Source of the DNA: Achromobacter aegrifaciens
GTDB lineage: Bacteria > Pseudomonadota > Gammaproteobacteria > Burkholderiales > Burkholderiaceae_B
Direction: 5' to 3'
Length of the DNA stretch: 64,000 nucleotides
NCBI RefSeq assembly: GCF_902859735.1
Contig: NZ_CADIJY010000002.1
Location: forward strand, 558,001 to 622,000
In this document: in pieces, positions 35,071-43,702 of the stretch
How positions within the stretch are numbered: the first letter of the stretch is position 1
Layout of the letters: every line of letters starts with the position of its first letter
The notes under the pieces: model-generated
The model's database searches: none
Told to the model about the DNA's origin: nothing
What the model saw: only the letters and a program-made list of their open reading frames with translations
Made by a program: the position numbers and the translations under genes

Positions 35071-36381
35071 TCAGCGCATCTGGAACGCCTCTTGGTGAAA
35101 CAGCTCGCTCACCGGCATGCCGCGCCGGTGCAGCCCGTCCTTCAAGGCATCGGCGAATCCCGCCGGGCCGCAGAACCACACGCTGGGCCATGCCGCGCCC
35201 GGCTTGTGGTCCGCGGCCAGCTCGGCGGCCGTCAGCGGCCGCTGGGTATCGCTGTAGCGCACATGCAGGGTCACGTTCGGCACGCGCGCGCATAGCGCTT
35301 TCAGGTGATCCGCGAACGGCGCGTCGTCGGCGTTGCGGGCGCAGTAGTACAGGGTCGCGACCGGTGCGGTATCCGGGTCCGTCTGCAAGGATTCCATCCA
35401 TGAAATGAACGGCGTGACGCCGATGCCCGCGGCCACCCAGATCTGCGGCCGCCCATCGTCGCGCTGGAAGTCGAAGCAGCCGTAAGGGCCTTCGATGATG
35501 ACGTCCTGCCCCACTTGCAGGCTGCGCTGCAGACGCCGCGTGTAATCGCCCAGCGCCTTGATCGAGAACTGCACCCGGCCGGTGCCGTCGTCCGCGCCGG
35601 ACACCGTAAAGGGATGCGCGCCCTCGCGCCGGTCCGCGGTCAGGAAAGCGAACTGCCCGGCGCGATGGTGCCAGTTGCCCTCCACCCTACAGGTCAGCGC
35701 CAGGATGTCGTCCGAAAGATGGTCGATGGCCAGCACCTGCCCCCTGTAGCGGCGCCCGCGTCCGATATTGCCGGTCAGCGCCATGACGGCGCAAACCGTC
35801 CCCACCGCCGTGCACAGCGCCACCAGCCAGCCGGCGGGCTGCCACCACCAGGCGGCCGGCGTCAGGACCACGCCATGGAAGGCGACCACCAGGAAGATCA
35901 CCGCGGCGATGCGGTGGACCTGGCGCCAGATGTGATACGGAAAGCGCCGCCACAAGGTGAGCAACACCATCGCGGCCAGGATCCACACGGCCCATTCGCC
36001 GATGTCCTTGGCGGATCCGCGGAACACGTCCAGCAAAGCGGCCGCGCGCGGCGTCTTGGGCACGGGGTCGAACAACGCCAGCAGCAGCGGCTTGCCCAGC
36101 TTGATCAGGTAATGCGCCGCCGCCAGCGCGGCAGCCATGATGCCGCTCCATTTGTGCAGCCGGTACATCTTGTCCAGCCCGCCCATCCGCGTTTCCAGCC
36201 ACATGGGGCGCACCGCCAGCAGCATGATCAGGGCCATGACCGCGTAGGCGCCCAGGCCCGTCAGCAGGATGAGCTGATCGCGCGCGGTCCAGACGTTGAG
36301 TTCGGCCGGCGGTTGCGCCCAATAGGCGCCGGCCCAGGCCAGCAGGGAAATCAGCAGAACAGCGGCCAGTATGCGTCGCAT
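35071..36381 (-). CDS. Ferric-reductase-like membrane flavoprotein with NAD-binding domain
   Basis: 436 aa. N-terminal six-helix ferric-reductase-like domain (helices from MRRILAAVLLISLLAWAG through WWWQPAGWLVALCTAVGTVC; heme-ligand-type His in RLHKWSG, AAAHYLIK, WRQVHRIAA, VAFHGVV), then FAD domain (REGAHPFTVSGA, GPYGCFDF) and NAD domain (IWVAAGIGVTPFISWM, WFCGPAGFADAL). Transfers electrons from NAD(P)H across the inner membrane, acceptor unknown. Start at 36381 taken on the signal-anchor-like N-terminus. An FNR-type box lies ~100 bases upstream. Confidence 0.9.
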   Translation of the reverse strand: MRRILAAVLLISLLAWAGAYWAQPPAELNVWTARDQLILLTGLGAYAVMALIMLLAVRPMWLETRMGGLDKMYRLHKWSGIMAAALAAAHYLIKLGKPLLLALFDPVPKTPRAAALLDVFRGSAKDIGEWAVWILAAMVLLTLWRRFPYHIWRQVHRIAAVIFLVVAFHGVVLTPAAWWWQPAGWLVALCTAVGTVCAVMALTGNIGRGRRYRGQVLAIDHLSDDILALTCRVEGNWHHRAGQFAFLTADRREGAHPFTVSGADDGTGRVQFSIKALGDYTRRLQRSLQVGQDVIIEGPYGCFDFQRDDGRPQIWVAAGIGVTPFISWMESLQTDPDTAPVATLYYCARNADDAPFADHLKALCARVPNVTLHVRYSDTQRPLTAAELAADHKPGAAWPSVWFCGPAGFADALKDGLHRRGMPVSELFHQEAFQMR

Positions 36382-36483
36382 CGGTTCATCGCTCCATCTT
36401 GGGGACCGCGCCACCGTGCGCAGCCCGCATGAAGCCATGGTAAATCCGCCCGTGGGGGCAATTTTCCATGCGCGGGCGCAGTC

Positions 36484-36497
36484 TTGATCGGGGTCAA
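36484..36497 (-). promoter_or_regulatory. FNR/Anr-type box upstream of the ferric-reductase-like gene
   Basis: TTGATCGGGGTCAA fits TTGAT-N4-ATCAA in 9 of 10 defined bases. It sits alone in the 190-base gap upstream of the minus-strand flavoprotein gene, centre 109 bases before its ATG. Confidence 0.55.
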
Positions 36498-36570
36498 GTC
36501 CGCCGACAATCGGGAGGGCCCGCAGGAGCCCGGCCTGCGCCAGGATACCCCATTGCGCCGCGCGGATGAC

Positions 36571-37797
36571 TCAATGGCTGCGGCAGAATTCGAAGAAGGC
36601 GTCGGGTTCCAGCGGCACGGAAATGCCGTAGCCTTGCGCCACGTCGCAGCCCAGTTCGCGCAGCAGCTCCACGTCGCGCTCGTGCTCCACCCCTTCGGCG
36701 ATCACGCGCCGGCCCAGCACGCGGCCCATCTCGATGGCGGCGGCGACCACCGCGCGCGACGCGGGCTCGCGATGCATATGGACGATGAAGTCGCGGTCTA
36801 TCTTCAGTTCGGTGAAGGGCATGGCCGAGAACAGGCGCATGGACGCGATGCCCGCGCCGAAGTCATCCATCGCCAATTCAAAGCCGCGCACGCGCAGCAG
36901 GTTCAGCGCCGAAGACAAGGCCAGCCAATCGGTCACCGGCTCGTCCTCGGTCAGCTCGACCTTGATCAGCCGGGCCGGCAGGCCGGCCTGCGCCACGCGC
37001 TGCTCCAGCAGGCCCGGCAGGTCGCGCGAACACAATGTGGAGGCCGAGGCGTTGATCGCGATGGGCACGGCGATGTCCTCGGCATGCATGCGCTGCTGCA
37101 GCTCCAGCACCGTGTCGGTCACCCGGCAGAACAAGGTCCGGTCCAGTCCCAGCCGATGCGCCGCAGGCACGAAGTCCGCCGCCGGAATCGCGCCCAGTTC
37201 GGGGTGGTCCCAGCGCGACAGCGCCTCGGCGGCCAGCACGCGCCCTGTCGACAAGCTCATCTGCGGCTGCAGCACCACGCTCATGCCCTGCCCCGTGATC
37301 AGCGCATGGCCCAGCGCCGCCTCGATGACGTCGCGCCGAAGCGAGCGCGGCCGGGGCGAGGCGGCATCGTCCTCATCGATGCTGCGCAGCGCCGTCTTGA
37401 TGGCCTGCTGCATGGCCGTGCGGGACACCGGCTTGGACAGCGCCTGCGCGGACGGACAGCCGGCCTGCAAGGCCAGCCGCACATGCGACTGCAACAGTTC
37501 ATCGCTGAGGCTGCTGATCCAGATGATGGGCGGCATGCTCTTGAGCCGCCCGGCGTCCACCAGGCGCCGCAGTTCGTTCGGCAGCCGCGTGCCGTCGCCC
37601 TCGCCCGTGACGATATCGCTGATGACCACGTCGTAGAACTGGCGCGCCAGCGCGCTGACCGCTTCTATGCTGCTGCCCAGGCCGGCGACCCGGCGGAAAC
37701 CCAGCGCCAGCAATACGTTCTGCAGATAGGCGCGTTCAACCGGATGGTCTTCGACGAGAAGTATCCGTCGGGTCCCGCCGGGTTCCGTTTTAGGCAT
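36571..37797 (-). CDS. Response regulator with EAL output (c-di-GMP phosphodiesterase)
   Basis: 408 aa: receiver domain (~1-130; LLVEDHPVERAYL, phospho-Asp in VVISDIVTGEG, Lys in ALSKPVSR) joined to an EAL domain (~155-405) with full catalytic set: EALSRWDHP, AINASAST, ELTEDEP, DDFGAGIASM, KIDRDF, EGVEH, QGYGISVP. Architecture resembles RocR/VieA-type regulators. Expected to lower c-di-GMP when phosphorylated. No kinase gene is next to it. Confidence 0.93.
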   Translation of the reverse strand: MPKTEPGGTRRILLVEDHPVERAYLQNVLLALGFRRVAGLGSSIEAVSALARQFYDVVISDIVTGEGDGTRLPNELRRLVDAGRLKSMPPIIWISSLSDELLQSHVRLALQAGCPSAQALSKPVSRTAMQQAIKTALRSIDEDDAASPRPRSLRRDVIEAALGHALITGQGMSVVLQPQMSLSTGRVLAAEALSRWDHPELGAIPAADFVPAAHRLGLDRTLFCRVTDTVLELQQRMHAEDIAVPIAINASASTLCSRDLPGLLEQRVAQAGLPARLIKVELTEDEPVTDWLALSSALNLLRVRGFELAMDDFGAGIASMRLFSAMPFTELKIDRDFIVHMHREPASRAVVAAAIEMGRVLGRRVIAEGVEHERDVELLRELGCDVAQGYGISVPLEPDAFFEFCRSH

Positions 37798-37993
37798 GGT
37801 CTACCGTCCTACTCATATAGGGCGGGCCCCCGCAGGCGGCCGCTGGAAAACTGTGTACACCATGCTAAGGCATCTGCGCGCGCCCTGTCGTTATCGCTAA
37901 CGGGTTAATGCAGCCCCATCGCCGATAGTCGTAGTATTCGCGGCATCAGCCAGACGGAGGCAGCCTTCCGTCGCCCCACGGCGCGGCCGGTGC

Positions 37994-37999
37994 CATAAT
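37994..37999 (+). promoter_or_regulatory. Probable -10 element of the DAHP synthase gene
   Basis: CATAAT, 40 bases before the TTG start, in a promoter-like position; the matching -35 is not convincing. Confidence 0.35.
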
Positions 38000-38038
38000 A
38001 GATGTCTTTCTTTCCGCATCTACGGCACGGAGCTACCC

Positions 38039-39172
38039 TTGACCCGCATTGACGACCCCCTGCACGACCGCGAGGTCGGCGCGGCCGACTCCACCCAGGA
38101 CAACACGCGCACCGACGACACCCGCATCAGCGCGGTGCGCCCCTTGATCTCGCCCGCCCTGCTGCAGGATGAACTGCCGGTGTCGGCCGAGATCCAGACG
38201 CTGGTCGAGCAAAGCCGCGTCCAGATCGCCGACGTGCTGCACGGCCGCGACGACCGCCTGGTGCTGGTGGTGGGCCCCTGTTCCATCCACGACCATGGCC
38301 AGGCCATGGAATACGCGCGCCTGCTGCGCACCGCCGCCGAACAGCACCAGAAAGACTTGCTCATCGTCATGCGCGTGTACTTCGAGAAGCCGCGCACCAC
38401 CGTGGGCTGGAAGGGCTATATCAACGACCCGCGCCTGGACGGCAGCTTCCGCATCAATGAAGGCCTGCGCCGCGCGCGCGAACTGCTGCTGGACATCAGC
38501 GGCCTGGGCCTGCCGATCGCCACCGAATTCCTGGACCTGCTCAGCCCGCAATACATTGCCGACCTGATCGCCTGGGGCGCCATTGGCGCGCGCACCACCG
38601 AAAGCCCCAGCCACCGACAGCTGAGTTCCGGCCTGAGCTGTCCGCTGGGCTTCAAGAACGGCACCGACGGCGGCGTGCAGATCGCCGCCGACGCCATGGT
38701 CGCGGCCAGCGCCAAGCACGCTTTCATGGGCATGACCAAGATGGGCATGGCCGCCATCTTCGAGACCCGCGGCAACCAGGACACCCACGTCATCCTGCGC
38801 GGCGGCAAGCAAGGCCCGAACTACGACGCGGCCAGCGTCGACGCCTGCTGCGCCGCCCTGCGCGCCGCCGGCCAGCGCGAACAGGTCATGATCGACTGCT
38901 CGCACGCCAACTCCAACAAGTCGCATCTGCGCCAGGTCGACGTGGCCAACGATATCGCCGCCCAGATCGCCCAGGGCGACGGCCGCATCACCGGCGTGAT
39001 GATCGAAAGCCATCTCGAAGAAGGCCGCCAGGACCTGAAACCCGGCCTGCCGCTGCGCCGCGGCGTGTCCATCACGGACGCCTGCCTGGGCTGGTCGCAG
39101 ACCGCGCCGGTGCTGGAAACGCTGGCCCTGGCCGTGCGCCAGCGCCGCGAAAAGGCCGCAAAACCGGCCTGA
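38039..39172 (+). CDS. aroG: 3-deoxy-7-phosphoheptulonate (DAHP) synthase, class I
   Basis: Condenses PEP and erythrose-4-phosphate, first step of the shikimate pathway. 377 aa. Motifs: VVGPCSIHDHGQAMEYA, RVYFEKPRTTVGWKG, GARTTESPSHRQLSSG, VGFKNGTDG-like LGFKNGTDGGVQIA, CSHANSNKSH, and GVMIESHLEEGRQ. Begins with TTG (38039) with CGGAG 7 bases before; no ATG or GTG fits better. The N-terminal ~35 residues are longer and more acidic than in E. coli AroG. The feedback specificity cannot be read off; symbol given for the family. Confidence 0.93.
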   Translation: MTRIDDPLHDREVGAADSTQDNTRTDDTRISAVRPLISPALLQDELPVSAEIQTLVEQSRVQIADVLHGRDDRLVLVVGPCSIHDHGQAMEYARLLRTAAEQHQKDLLIVMRVYFEKPRTTVGWKGYINDPRLDGSFRINEGLRRARELLLDISGLGLPIATEFLDLLSPQYIADLIAWGAIGARTTESPSHRQLSSGLSCPLGFKNGTDGGVQIAADAMVAASAKHAFMGMTKMGMAAIFETRGNQDTHVILRGGKQGPNYDAASVDACCAALRAAGQREQVMIDCSHANSNKSHLRQVDVANDIAAQIAQGDGRITGVMIESHLEEGRQDLKPGLPLRRGVSITDACLGWSQTAPVLETLALAVRQRREKAAKPA

Positions 39173-39208
39173 GAACCGCGGCTCTCGGGTCTCTTGCCGC
39201 GTACGGCC

Positions 39209-40441
39209 TCAGCGGCCGACGCGGTAAGGCGCCGGATCCATGTCCGGCGCCTGGCCGGTGATCATGCTTGCCAGCAGCTTGCCCGTCACCGGACCCAGCG
39301 TGAAGCCATGATGCGCATGGCCGAACGCCAGCCACAAGCCGGGATGGCGCGGCGCCGGTCCGATGACCGGCCGCATGTCCGGCATGCAAGGCCGGCAACC
39401 CATCCACGGTTCGCGCTCCACGGCCTCGCCCAGCGGCAGCAGTTGCCGCGCCAGCGTCCGCGTGCGCTCGATCTGGATCGGTGAAGGCGGCGCATCGCGC
39501 GCCGCGAATTCCGCGCCCGTGGTCAGGCGCACGCCCAGGGTCATGGGCGTCACGACGAAACCGCTTTCGATATCCGCCACCGGGTGCGACAAGGTCGCCC
39601 CCTCTTCCAACGCGTAATGCTGGTGATAGCCGCGCTTGACCGCCATGGGGATGCGATAGCCCAGCGGGCGCAGGACGTCCGGCGACCACGGGCCCAGCGC
39701 CACCACCACGTCGCGGGCCTCGATCGGCCCTTGTTCTCCCTGCACCTGCCAACCCTTGCCTGACGGCTTGAGGCTGCGCGCGTCGCCGCGCGCCAGCACG
39801 CCGCCGCGCCGCTCGAACAAGGCCGCGTAGCCGCGCGTCACCGCGCCCGGGTCCGACACATTGACCGGATCCAGCCAGTGCACCGCGCCCGCCATGCGCG
39901 ACAGCGAAGGTTCCAGCGCCGCCAGCGCCTTGCGGTCCAGCACGCGGTGGTTCAGCCCGTAAGGCGCGAGCGCTTGGGCCTCGGCCACGGCCCGGGCCAG
40001 GCCGGCCTCGCTGCGCATGCCATCGATCCAGCCGCTGCGCCGGAACAGGTGGGAGATGCAGGCCTCGTCCTTGAGCGCGTCATGTTCGGCGACGCAGCGC
40101 TCGATCAACGGCAGCATGGCCTCGGCCGCGCGCGCCAGCCGCGACGGCGCCGAATGCCACCAGTAACGCAGCAGCCATGGCGCGATGCGCGGCAAAAAGC
40201 GCGGGTGATAGCTCACGTCAGGCGTGTTGTTCCTGGCATAGCGCCACAGGCTGCGCCAGTCGCGCGGGAAGGCATAGGGAATCACGCTGGCCCGTTCGAT
40301 CAGGCCCGCGTTGCCATAGCTGGTTTCCTCGCCAGGGCCGCGCCGGTCCAGCAGCACCACTGAACGGCCGCGCGCCGCCAGATGCAGGGCGGTGCTCACC
40401 CCGACGATGCCCGCACCCAGGACCAAGGCGTCTGTTTTCAT
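39209..40441 (-). CDS. FAD-dependent D-amino-acid dehydrogenase-like oxidoreductase
   Basis: 410 aa DAO-family flavoprotein: FAD motif DALVLGAGIVGVSTALHLAA with Glu/Asp ending (VVLLDRRGPGEETSYGNAG), a central substrate domain, and C-terminal FAD-contact RPVIGPAPRHPGLWLAFGHA and GHHGFTLGP-like segment. Resembles DadA and related D-amino-acid dehydrogenases that feed electrons to the chain; the substrate is not certain (could be glycine/hydroxyproline-type oxidase). Start at 40441 (MKTDALV) chosen by alignment of the dinucleotide fold; a start 9 bases upstream is possible. The gene diverges from a GNAT gene. Confidence 0.88.
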   Translation of the reverse strand: MKTDALVLGAGIVGVSTALHLAARGRSVVLLDRRGPGEETSYGNAGLIERASVIPYAFPRDWRSLWRYARNNTPDVSYHPRFLPRIAPWLLRYWWHSAPSRLARAAEAMLPLIERCVAEHDALKDEACISHLFRRSGWIDGMRSEAGLARAVAEAQALAPYGLNHRVLDRKALAALEPSLSRMAGAVHWLDPVNVSDPGAVTRGYAALFERRGGVLARGDARSLKPSGKGWQVQGEQGPIEARDVVVALGPWSPDVLRPLGYRIPMAVKRGYHQHYALEEGATLSHPVADIESGFVVTPMTLGVRLTTGAEFAARDAPPSPIQIERTRTLARQLLPLGEAVEREPWMGCRPCMPDMRPVIGPAPRHPGLWLAFGHAHHGFTLGPVTGKLLASMITGQAPDMDPAPYRVGR

Positions 40442-40549
40442 GCGGCGCATTCTGCGCTTGCGTGCGGTGTTCGGCAAGGGCGCGCGCGCGTAGAATCCCC
40501 GGCTGCACGCCCTGCCCTCCGCGCCCACGCTCCAATCGAGGAATACGTC

Positions 40550-41149
40550 ATGACCAGCCCCCGCCTGCAACCCGTCACGCTCGCCGGCGAGGTCGTACGC
40601 CTGGAACCGCTGACCGCCAGCCATGCCGCGCCGCTTGCGCAGGTGGGCCTGCACCCCGAACTGTGGCGTCTGCAACCCGAGCCCGTGCAGACGCTGGACG
40701 ATATGCAGCGCTATGTCGACCGTGCGCTGGCTGGCCAACGCGACGGCAACTGCCTGCCATTCGTCATCGTGCGGCAGGACAACGATCAGATCATCGGCGC
40801 GACCCGCTACATGGACATCGCGCTGGCGCACAAACGCCTGGAGATCGGCGGCACATGGCTCACGCCAGCAAGCCAGCGTTCCGGCGCCAATACCGAGGCC
40901 AAGTTCTTGTTGTTGCAGCACGCTTTTGAAACAATTGGTATCATGCGTGTTGTATTCAAGACTGAACTGAGCAATATGCAATCGCGCCAGGCCATCCTGC
41001 GGATCGGCGGCGTGGAGGAAGGCGTGTTCCGCAAGCACCTGATCGCGCAATCGGGGCGCGCGCGCGACATGGTCTACTTCGCGATCCTCGACGAGGACTG
41101 GCCGGCCGTCAAAGCGCGCTTGCTGATGCGCATGCGCCGCGCCGGTTAG
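40550..41149 (+). CDS. GNAT-family N-acetyltransferase (RimJ/RimL type)
   Basis: 199 aa. GNAT core: VVRLEPLTASHAAPLAQVG, IIGATRYMDIALAHKRLEIG, GGTWLTPASQRSGANTEAKF as the acetyl-CoA region, FETIGIMRVVFKTELSNMQSRQAI, and RKHLIAQSGRARDMVYFAIL. Typical of RimJ/RimL-like acetyltransferases, acting on protein N-termini or small amines. CGAGGAA precedes the ATG at 40550. Region 40920-40980 is AT-rich compared with neighbours. Confidence 0.9.
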   Translation: MTSPRLQPVTLAGEVVRLEPLTASHAAPLAQVGLHPELWRLQPEPVQTLDDMQRYVDRALAGQRDGNCLPFVIVRQDNDQIIGATRYMDIALAHKRLEIGGTWLTPASQRSGANTEAKFLLLQHAFETIGIMRVVFKTELSNMQSRQAILRIGGVEEGVFRKHLIAQSGRARDMVYFAILDEDWPAVKARLLMRMRRAG

Positions 41150-41218
41150 CGCGCGCCTCCCGCTCATTTCGCAGCTTGTCCGGGCCGCGAGGCCTGCCCC
41201 GCACTATTGAAGCCAGTT

Positions 41219-41689
41219 ATGCAACAGACCTACGCCGCGCCCGCGCGCCACACGATATACATCTACACCGAGGAACAGCGCGGCAACCAGCTGGTCGAGT
41301 CGCTGGTGCTCGGCATGCTCTCCGACATATCGGGGTCCGACAAACTCGTGGTGGTGCAGGATCCGCACAGCAGCCTGAAGTTCGTCTATCGCATCGATCA
41401 CGACAGCAGCAATCTGGACGCCGCGGCAATCACCGAACAGGACGCGTCCCTTTTCAATGGCAAGACCTCGGTCCAGATCAACTCGATGACCTATCGCCTC
41501 GGCACGGCCGAGAACGCGATGAAATTGCTGCGTGGCAAAAACCAGTGGATACAGGACAAGGGCGCGGTGCTGTCCGTGCTGCTGCAGAACGCCGCTGCCC
41601 GCAAGACCCGCTTCGCCCCGCCCCGCATCGAGCGCGACCGCATGCGCAAGGTACCGCCGGGCGTTGCCGTCGAACACCTGCCTACATAA
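41219..41689 (+). CDS. Hypothetical protein (156 aa), unrecognised
   Basis: I do not recognise a family. Soluble, mixed alpha/beta composition: MQQTYAAPARHTIYIYTEEQ, then SLVLGMLSDISGSDKLVVVQ and FVYRIDHDSSNLDAAAITEQ, and a basic C-terminus (KTRFAPPRIERDRMRK). No signal peptide or membrane helix. A TTG at 41207 in the same frame would add four residues (MKPV); the ATG at 41219 is preferred, though no clear ribosome site precedes either. Normal codon use suggests a genuine gene. It is followed immediately by a DnaA-box cluster. Confidence 0.7.
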   Translation: MQQTYAAPARHTIYIYTEEQRGNQLVESLVLGMLSDISGSDKLVVVQDPHSSLKFVYRIDHDSSNLDAAAITEQDASLFNGKTSVQINSMTYRLGTAENAMKLLRGKNQWIQDKGAVLSVLLQNAAARKTRFAPPRIERDRMRKVPPGVAVEHLPT

Positions 41690-41697
41690 AAAGCACA

Positions 41698-41738
41698 GTA
41701 TCCACAGGGCCGGCCTTATCCACAATTTCTGTGGATAA
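41698..41738. other. Cluster of three DnaA boxes
   Basis: TTATCCACA at 41716-41724 (+) and its exact complement TGTGGATAA at 41730-41738 (-) are perfect DnaA boxes facing each other, 5 bases apart; GTATCCACA at 41698-41706 (+) differs at one base. Three boxes in 41 bases of a non-oriC context. An alternative view is a 9-bp hairpin, but no T tract follows on either strand's downstream side. Could titrate DnaA or make the next gene DnaA-responsive. Confidence 0.6.
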
Positions 41739-41887
41739 AAAAGCCTCGAACCCACGGCTGATGGCCGTTCGACCGATGCGCAACGGGCTGCTCATTTTTT
41801 GACCACTAAAAGAATGGGCGGCGCGCGGCTGCCATCCTTGATTCTTGACGCGGCGCCGCAGGGGCGATGATGATATTCTCCGCAAGC

Positions 41888-41910
41888 GCGCGATACGAAA
41901 AATATCGCGC
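41888..41910 (+). repeat. 8-bp inverted repeat GCGCGATA-N7-TATCGCGC
   Basis: Perfect inverted repeat (41888-41895 and 41903-41910) with loop CGAAAAA, ~50 bases before the leader ORF of the response regulator. May be an operator for it or an RNA hairpin in its leader. Confidence 0.45.
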
Positions 41911-41959
41911 TCGCGGACTCCCCCTATACAAGAAGACCCACATACAAGGAGCGGATAGC

Positions 41960-42013
41960 GTGTTTGCATTCGAAGGTCCCTGCGCGCAACCGCTGACGCC
42001 GGATTCGCCGTGA
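41960..42013 (+). CDS. Possible 17-aa leader peptide ORF before the response regulator
   Basis: GTG at 41960, with AAGGAG 8 bases upstream (the strongest ribosome site in the region), reads VFAFEGPCAQPLTPDSP and stops at 42011-42013, overlapping the regulator's GTG by 4 bases (GTGA). The regulator itself lacks a good ribosome site at proper spacing, so its translation is probably coupled to this ORF. Confidence 0.45.
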   Translation: MFAFEGPCAQPLTPDSP

Positions 42014-42729
42014 CCATCATCATCGTCGACGACCACGGAGACTGGCGCGACACCATCGCTGAATACATCGAGGATCTGGGCCTGGGCCGCAGCATCCTCA
42101 CCGCCGGTTCCCTCGCGGAGCTGGACCAACTGCTGCTCACCGTGACGCCCGGCATCCTGGTGCTGGACGCCATGCTGCCCGACGGCGATGCGCTGACCCG
42201 CGTCTCGCACCTGCGGACCTCCTTCCCGTCGATGGGCATCATCATGCTCACCGGCCGCCTCTTGAGCGAAGACAAGGTCTCGGGCCTGAGCCTGGGCGCG
42301 GACCACTACCTGACCAAGCCCGTCAATCTGGCCGAGCTTGGCGCCACGCTGGTGTCGCTGTCGCGCCGACTGCGGGTGGTGCCGGCGGGCGAAGCCGACG
42401 CCGCGGAATCGGATGCCTGGCGTTTCGATCCGTCGCGGCGCATGCTGGTATCGCCCAAGCAGGTCTGCGTGGACATCACCGATACCGAAAGCCGGCTGAT
42501 CGGCGCGCTGATCCAGGCCGCGCCGCTACCCCTGTCGCGCGCACGCCTGATCGAGGCGCTGGGCGCCAGCGTGGAGGCCTACGACACGCACAGGCTGGAC
42601 GCCCACATGCACCGCCTGCGCCGCAAGCTGCGCGCGCAGGCCGGCGGCGACATGGGCATACGCACGGTGTACGGCGTGGGCTATGTGTGCACCACGCCTG
42701 TGCAGATCGTCGGCAATACCAAGAACTGA
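42010..42729 (+). CDS. OmpR-like response regulator
   Basis: 239 aa. Receiver (~1-115: TIIIVDDHGDW, phospho-Asp in GILVLDAMLPDG, MLTGR, Lys in YLTKPVN), then a C-terminal winged helix of the OmpR/PhoB type (SRLIGALIQAAPLPLSRARL; TVYGVGYVC near the end). DNA-binding, target unknown. Starts with GTG overlapping a 17-codon leader ORF. Orphan: no kinase nearby. The citE-like gene follows after 9 bases, perhaps as an operon. Confidence 0.88.
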   Translation: MTIIIVDDHGDWRDTIAEYIEDLGLGRSILTAGSLAELDQLLLTVTPGILVLDAMLPDGDALTRVSHLRTSFPSMGIIMLTGRLLSEDKVSGLSLGADHYLTKPVNLAELGATLVSLSRRLRVVPAGEADAAESDAWRFDPSRRMLVSPKQVCVDITDTESRLIGALIQAAPLPLSRARLIEALGASVEAYDTHRLDAHMHRLRRKLRAQAGGDMGIRTVYGVGYVCTTPVQIVGNTKN

Positions 42730-42738
42730 AACCGCCTC

Positions 42739-43611
42739 ATGACGCTACCTATCCGCCCTCGCCGTTCCGTACTCTATATGCCTGGCGCCAACCCGCGCGC
42801 ACTGGACAAGGCGCGCAGCCTGGACGCCGACGTCCTGATCCTCGACCTGGAGGATGCCGTCGCGCCGGACGCCAAGGCACAAGCCCGCGAGCAAGTCGCC
42901 GCGGCCTTGCGCGCCGGCGGCTATGGGCGCCGCGAATGCGTGGTACGCATCAATGCGCTGGACACGGCCTGGGGCCTGGACGACGTCAGGGCCATCGCCC
43001 AGGCGGGCGCGGACGCCGTGCTGCTGCCCAAGGTGCAGTCCGCCGCCGAGCTCGACGCGCTCGCGCGGGCGCTGGACGCGGCGGGCGCGCCAGCCAGCCT
43101 GCCCTTGTGGGCCATGGCCGAAACGCCTTTGGGATTTCTGCGTCTGGACGCCATCGCTTCCGGCCACGCGCGGCTGGCGGCCATCGTCGTGGGCACCTCG
43201 GACCTGGTAAAGGATCTGCATGCGCGCCACACGCCGTCACGCGAAGAAACCTTGCTGGCGCGCTCGATGGCGGTGATGGCGGCGCGGGCCCACGGCCTGG
43301 CGGCGCTGGACGGCGTGCACCTGGACCTGCACGACGACACGGGCCTGGAGGCCGCCTGCAAACAGGGACGCGACCAGGGCTTCGATGGCAAGACGCTCAT
43401 CCATCCCAGGCAGATAGCGGCAGCCAACGCCGCCTTCGCGCCCTCGGCGGAAGAACTTGCCGCCGCGCGCAAGCGCCTGGACGCCTGGCGCGCCGCGCAG
43501 GCCGCCGGCCTGGGCGTGGCCGTGGTCGACGGCGCGCTGGTGGAAAACCTGCATGCGCGCGAAGCGGAACGCGTGCTGGCGCTGGCCGAGGCCATCGCAC
43601 AAGCCTGGTGA
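42739..43611 (+). CDS. CitE-like HpcH/HpaI aldolase / CoA-ester lyase
   Basis: 290 aa TIM-barrel protein of the citrate lyase beta-subunit-like family: RSVLYMPGANPRALDKA, ILDLEDAVAP (metal/CoA site Glu-Asp), VVRINALDT (Arg), AVLLPKVQSA, ALWAMAETPLGFL-like Glu, and GKTLIHPRQIAAAN. Stand-alone CitE-like proteins act on malyl-CoA, citramalyl-CoA or similar C-C bonds; no CitD/CitF subunits are nearby, so it is not part of citrate lyase. Exact substrate unknown. Confidence 0.9.
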   Translation: MTLPIRPRRSVLYMPGANPRALDKARSLDADVLILDLEDAVAPDAKAQAREQVAAALRAGGYGRRECVVRINALDTAWGLDDVRAIAQAGADAVLLPKVQSAAELDALARALDAAGAPASLPLWAMAETPLGFLRLDAIASGHARLAAIVVGTSDLVKDLHARHTPSREETLLARSMAVMAARAHGLAALDGVHLDLHDDTGLEAACKQGRDQGFDGKTLIHPRQIAAANAAFAPSAEELAAARKRLDAWRAAQAAGLGVAVVDGALVENLHAREAERVLALAEAIAQAW

Positions 43612-43702
43612 CAACAGCGGCGACAGCAGTAATATCGGCTTTCAAATGCATATTGTCGGTAACGCCGGGCCAGGCGCGTGATCGGCGTATCGGGGAGCGG
43701 TC

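Noticed and set aside
41698-41738. Replication origin
   Set aside because: Only three boxes, no long AT-rich unwinding region, and no dnaA, dnaN or gidA nearby.
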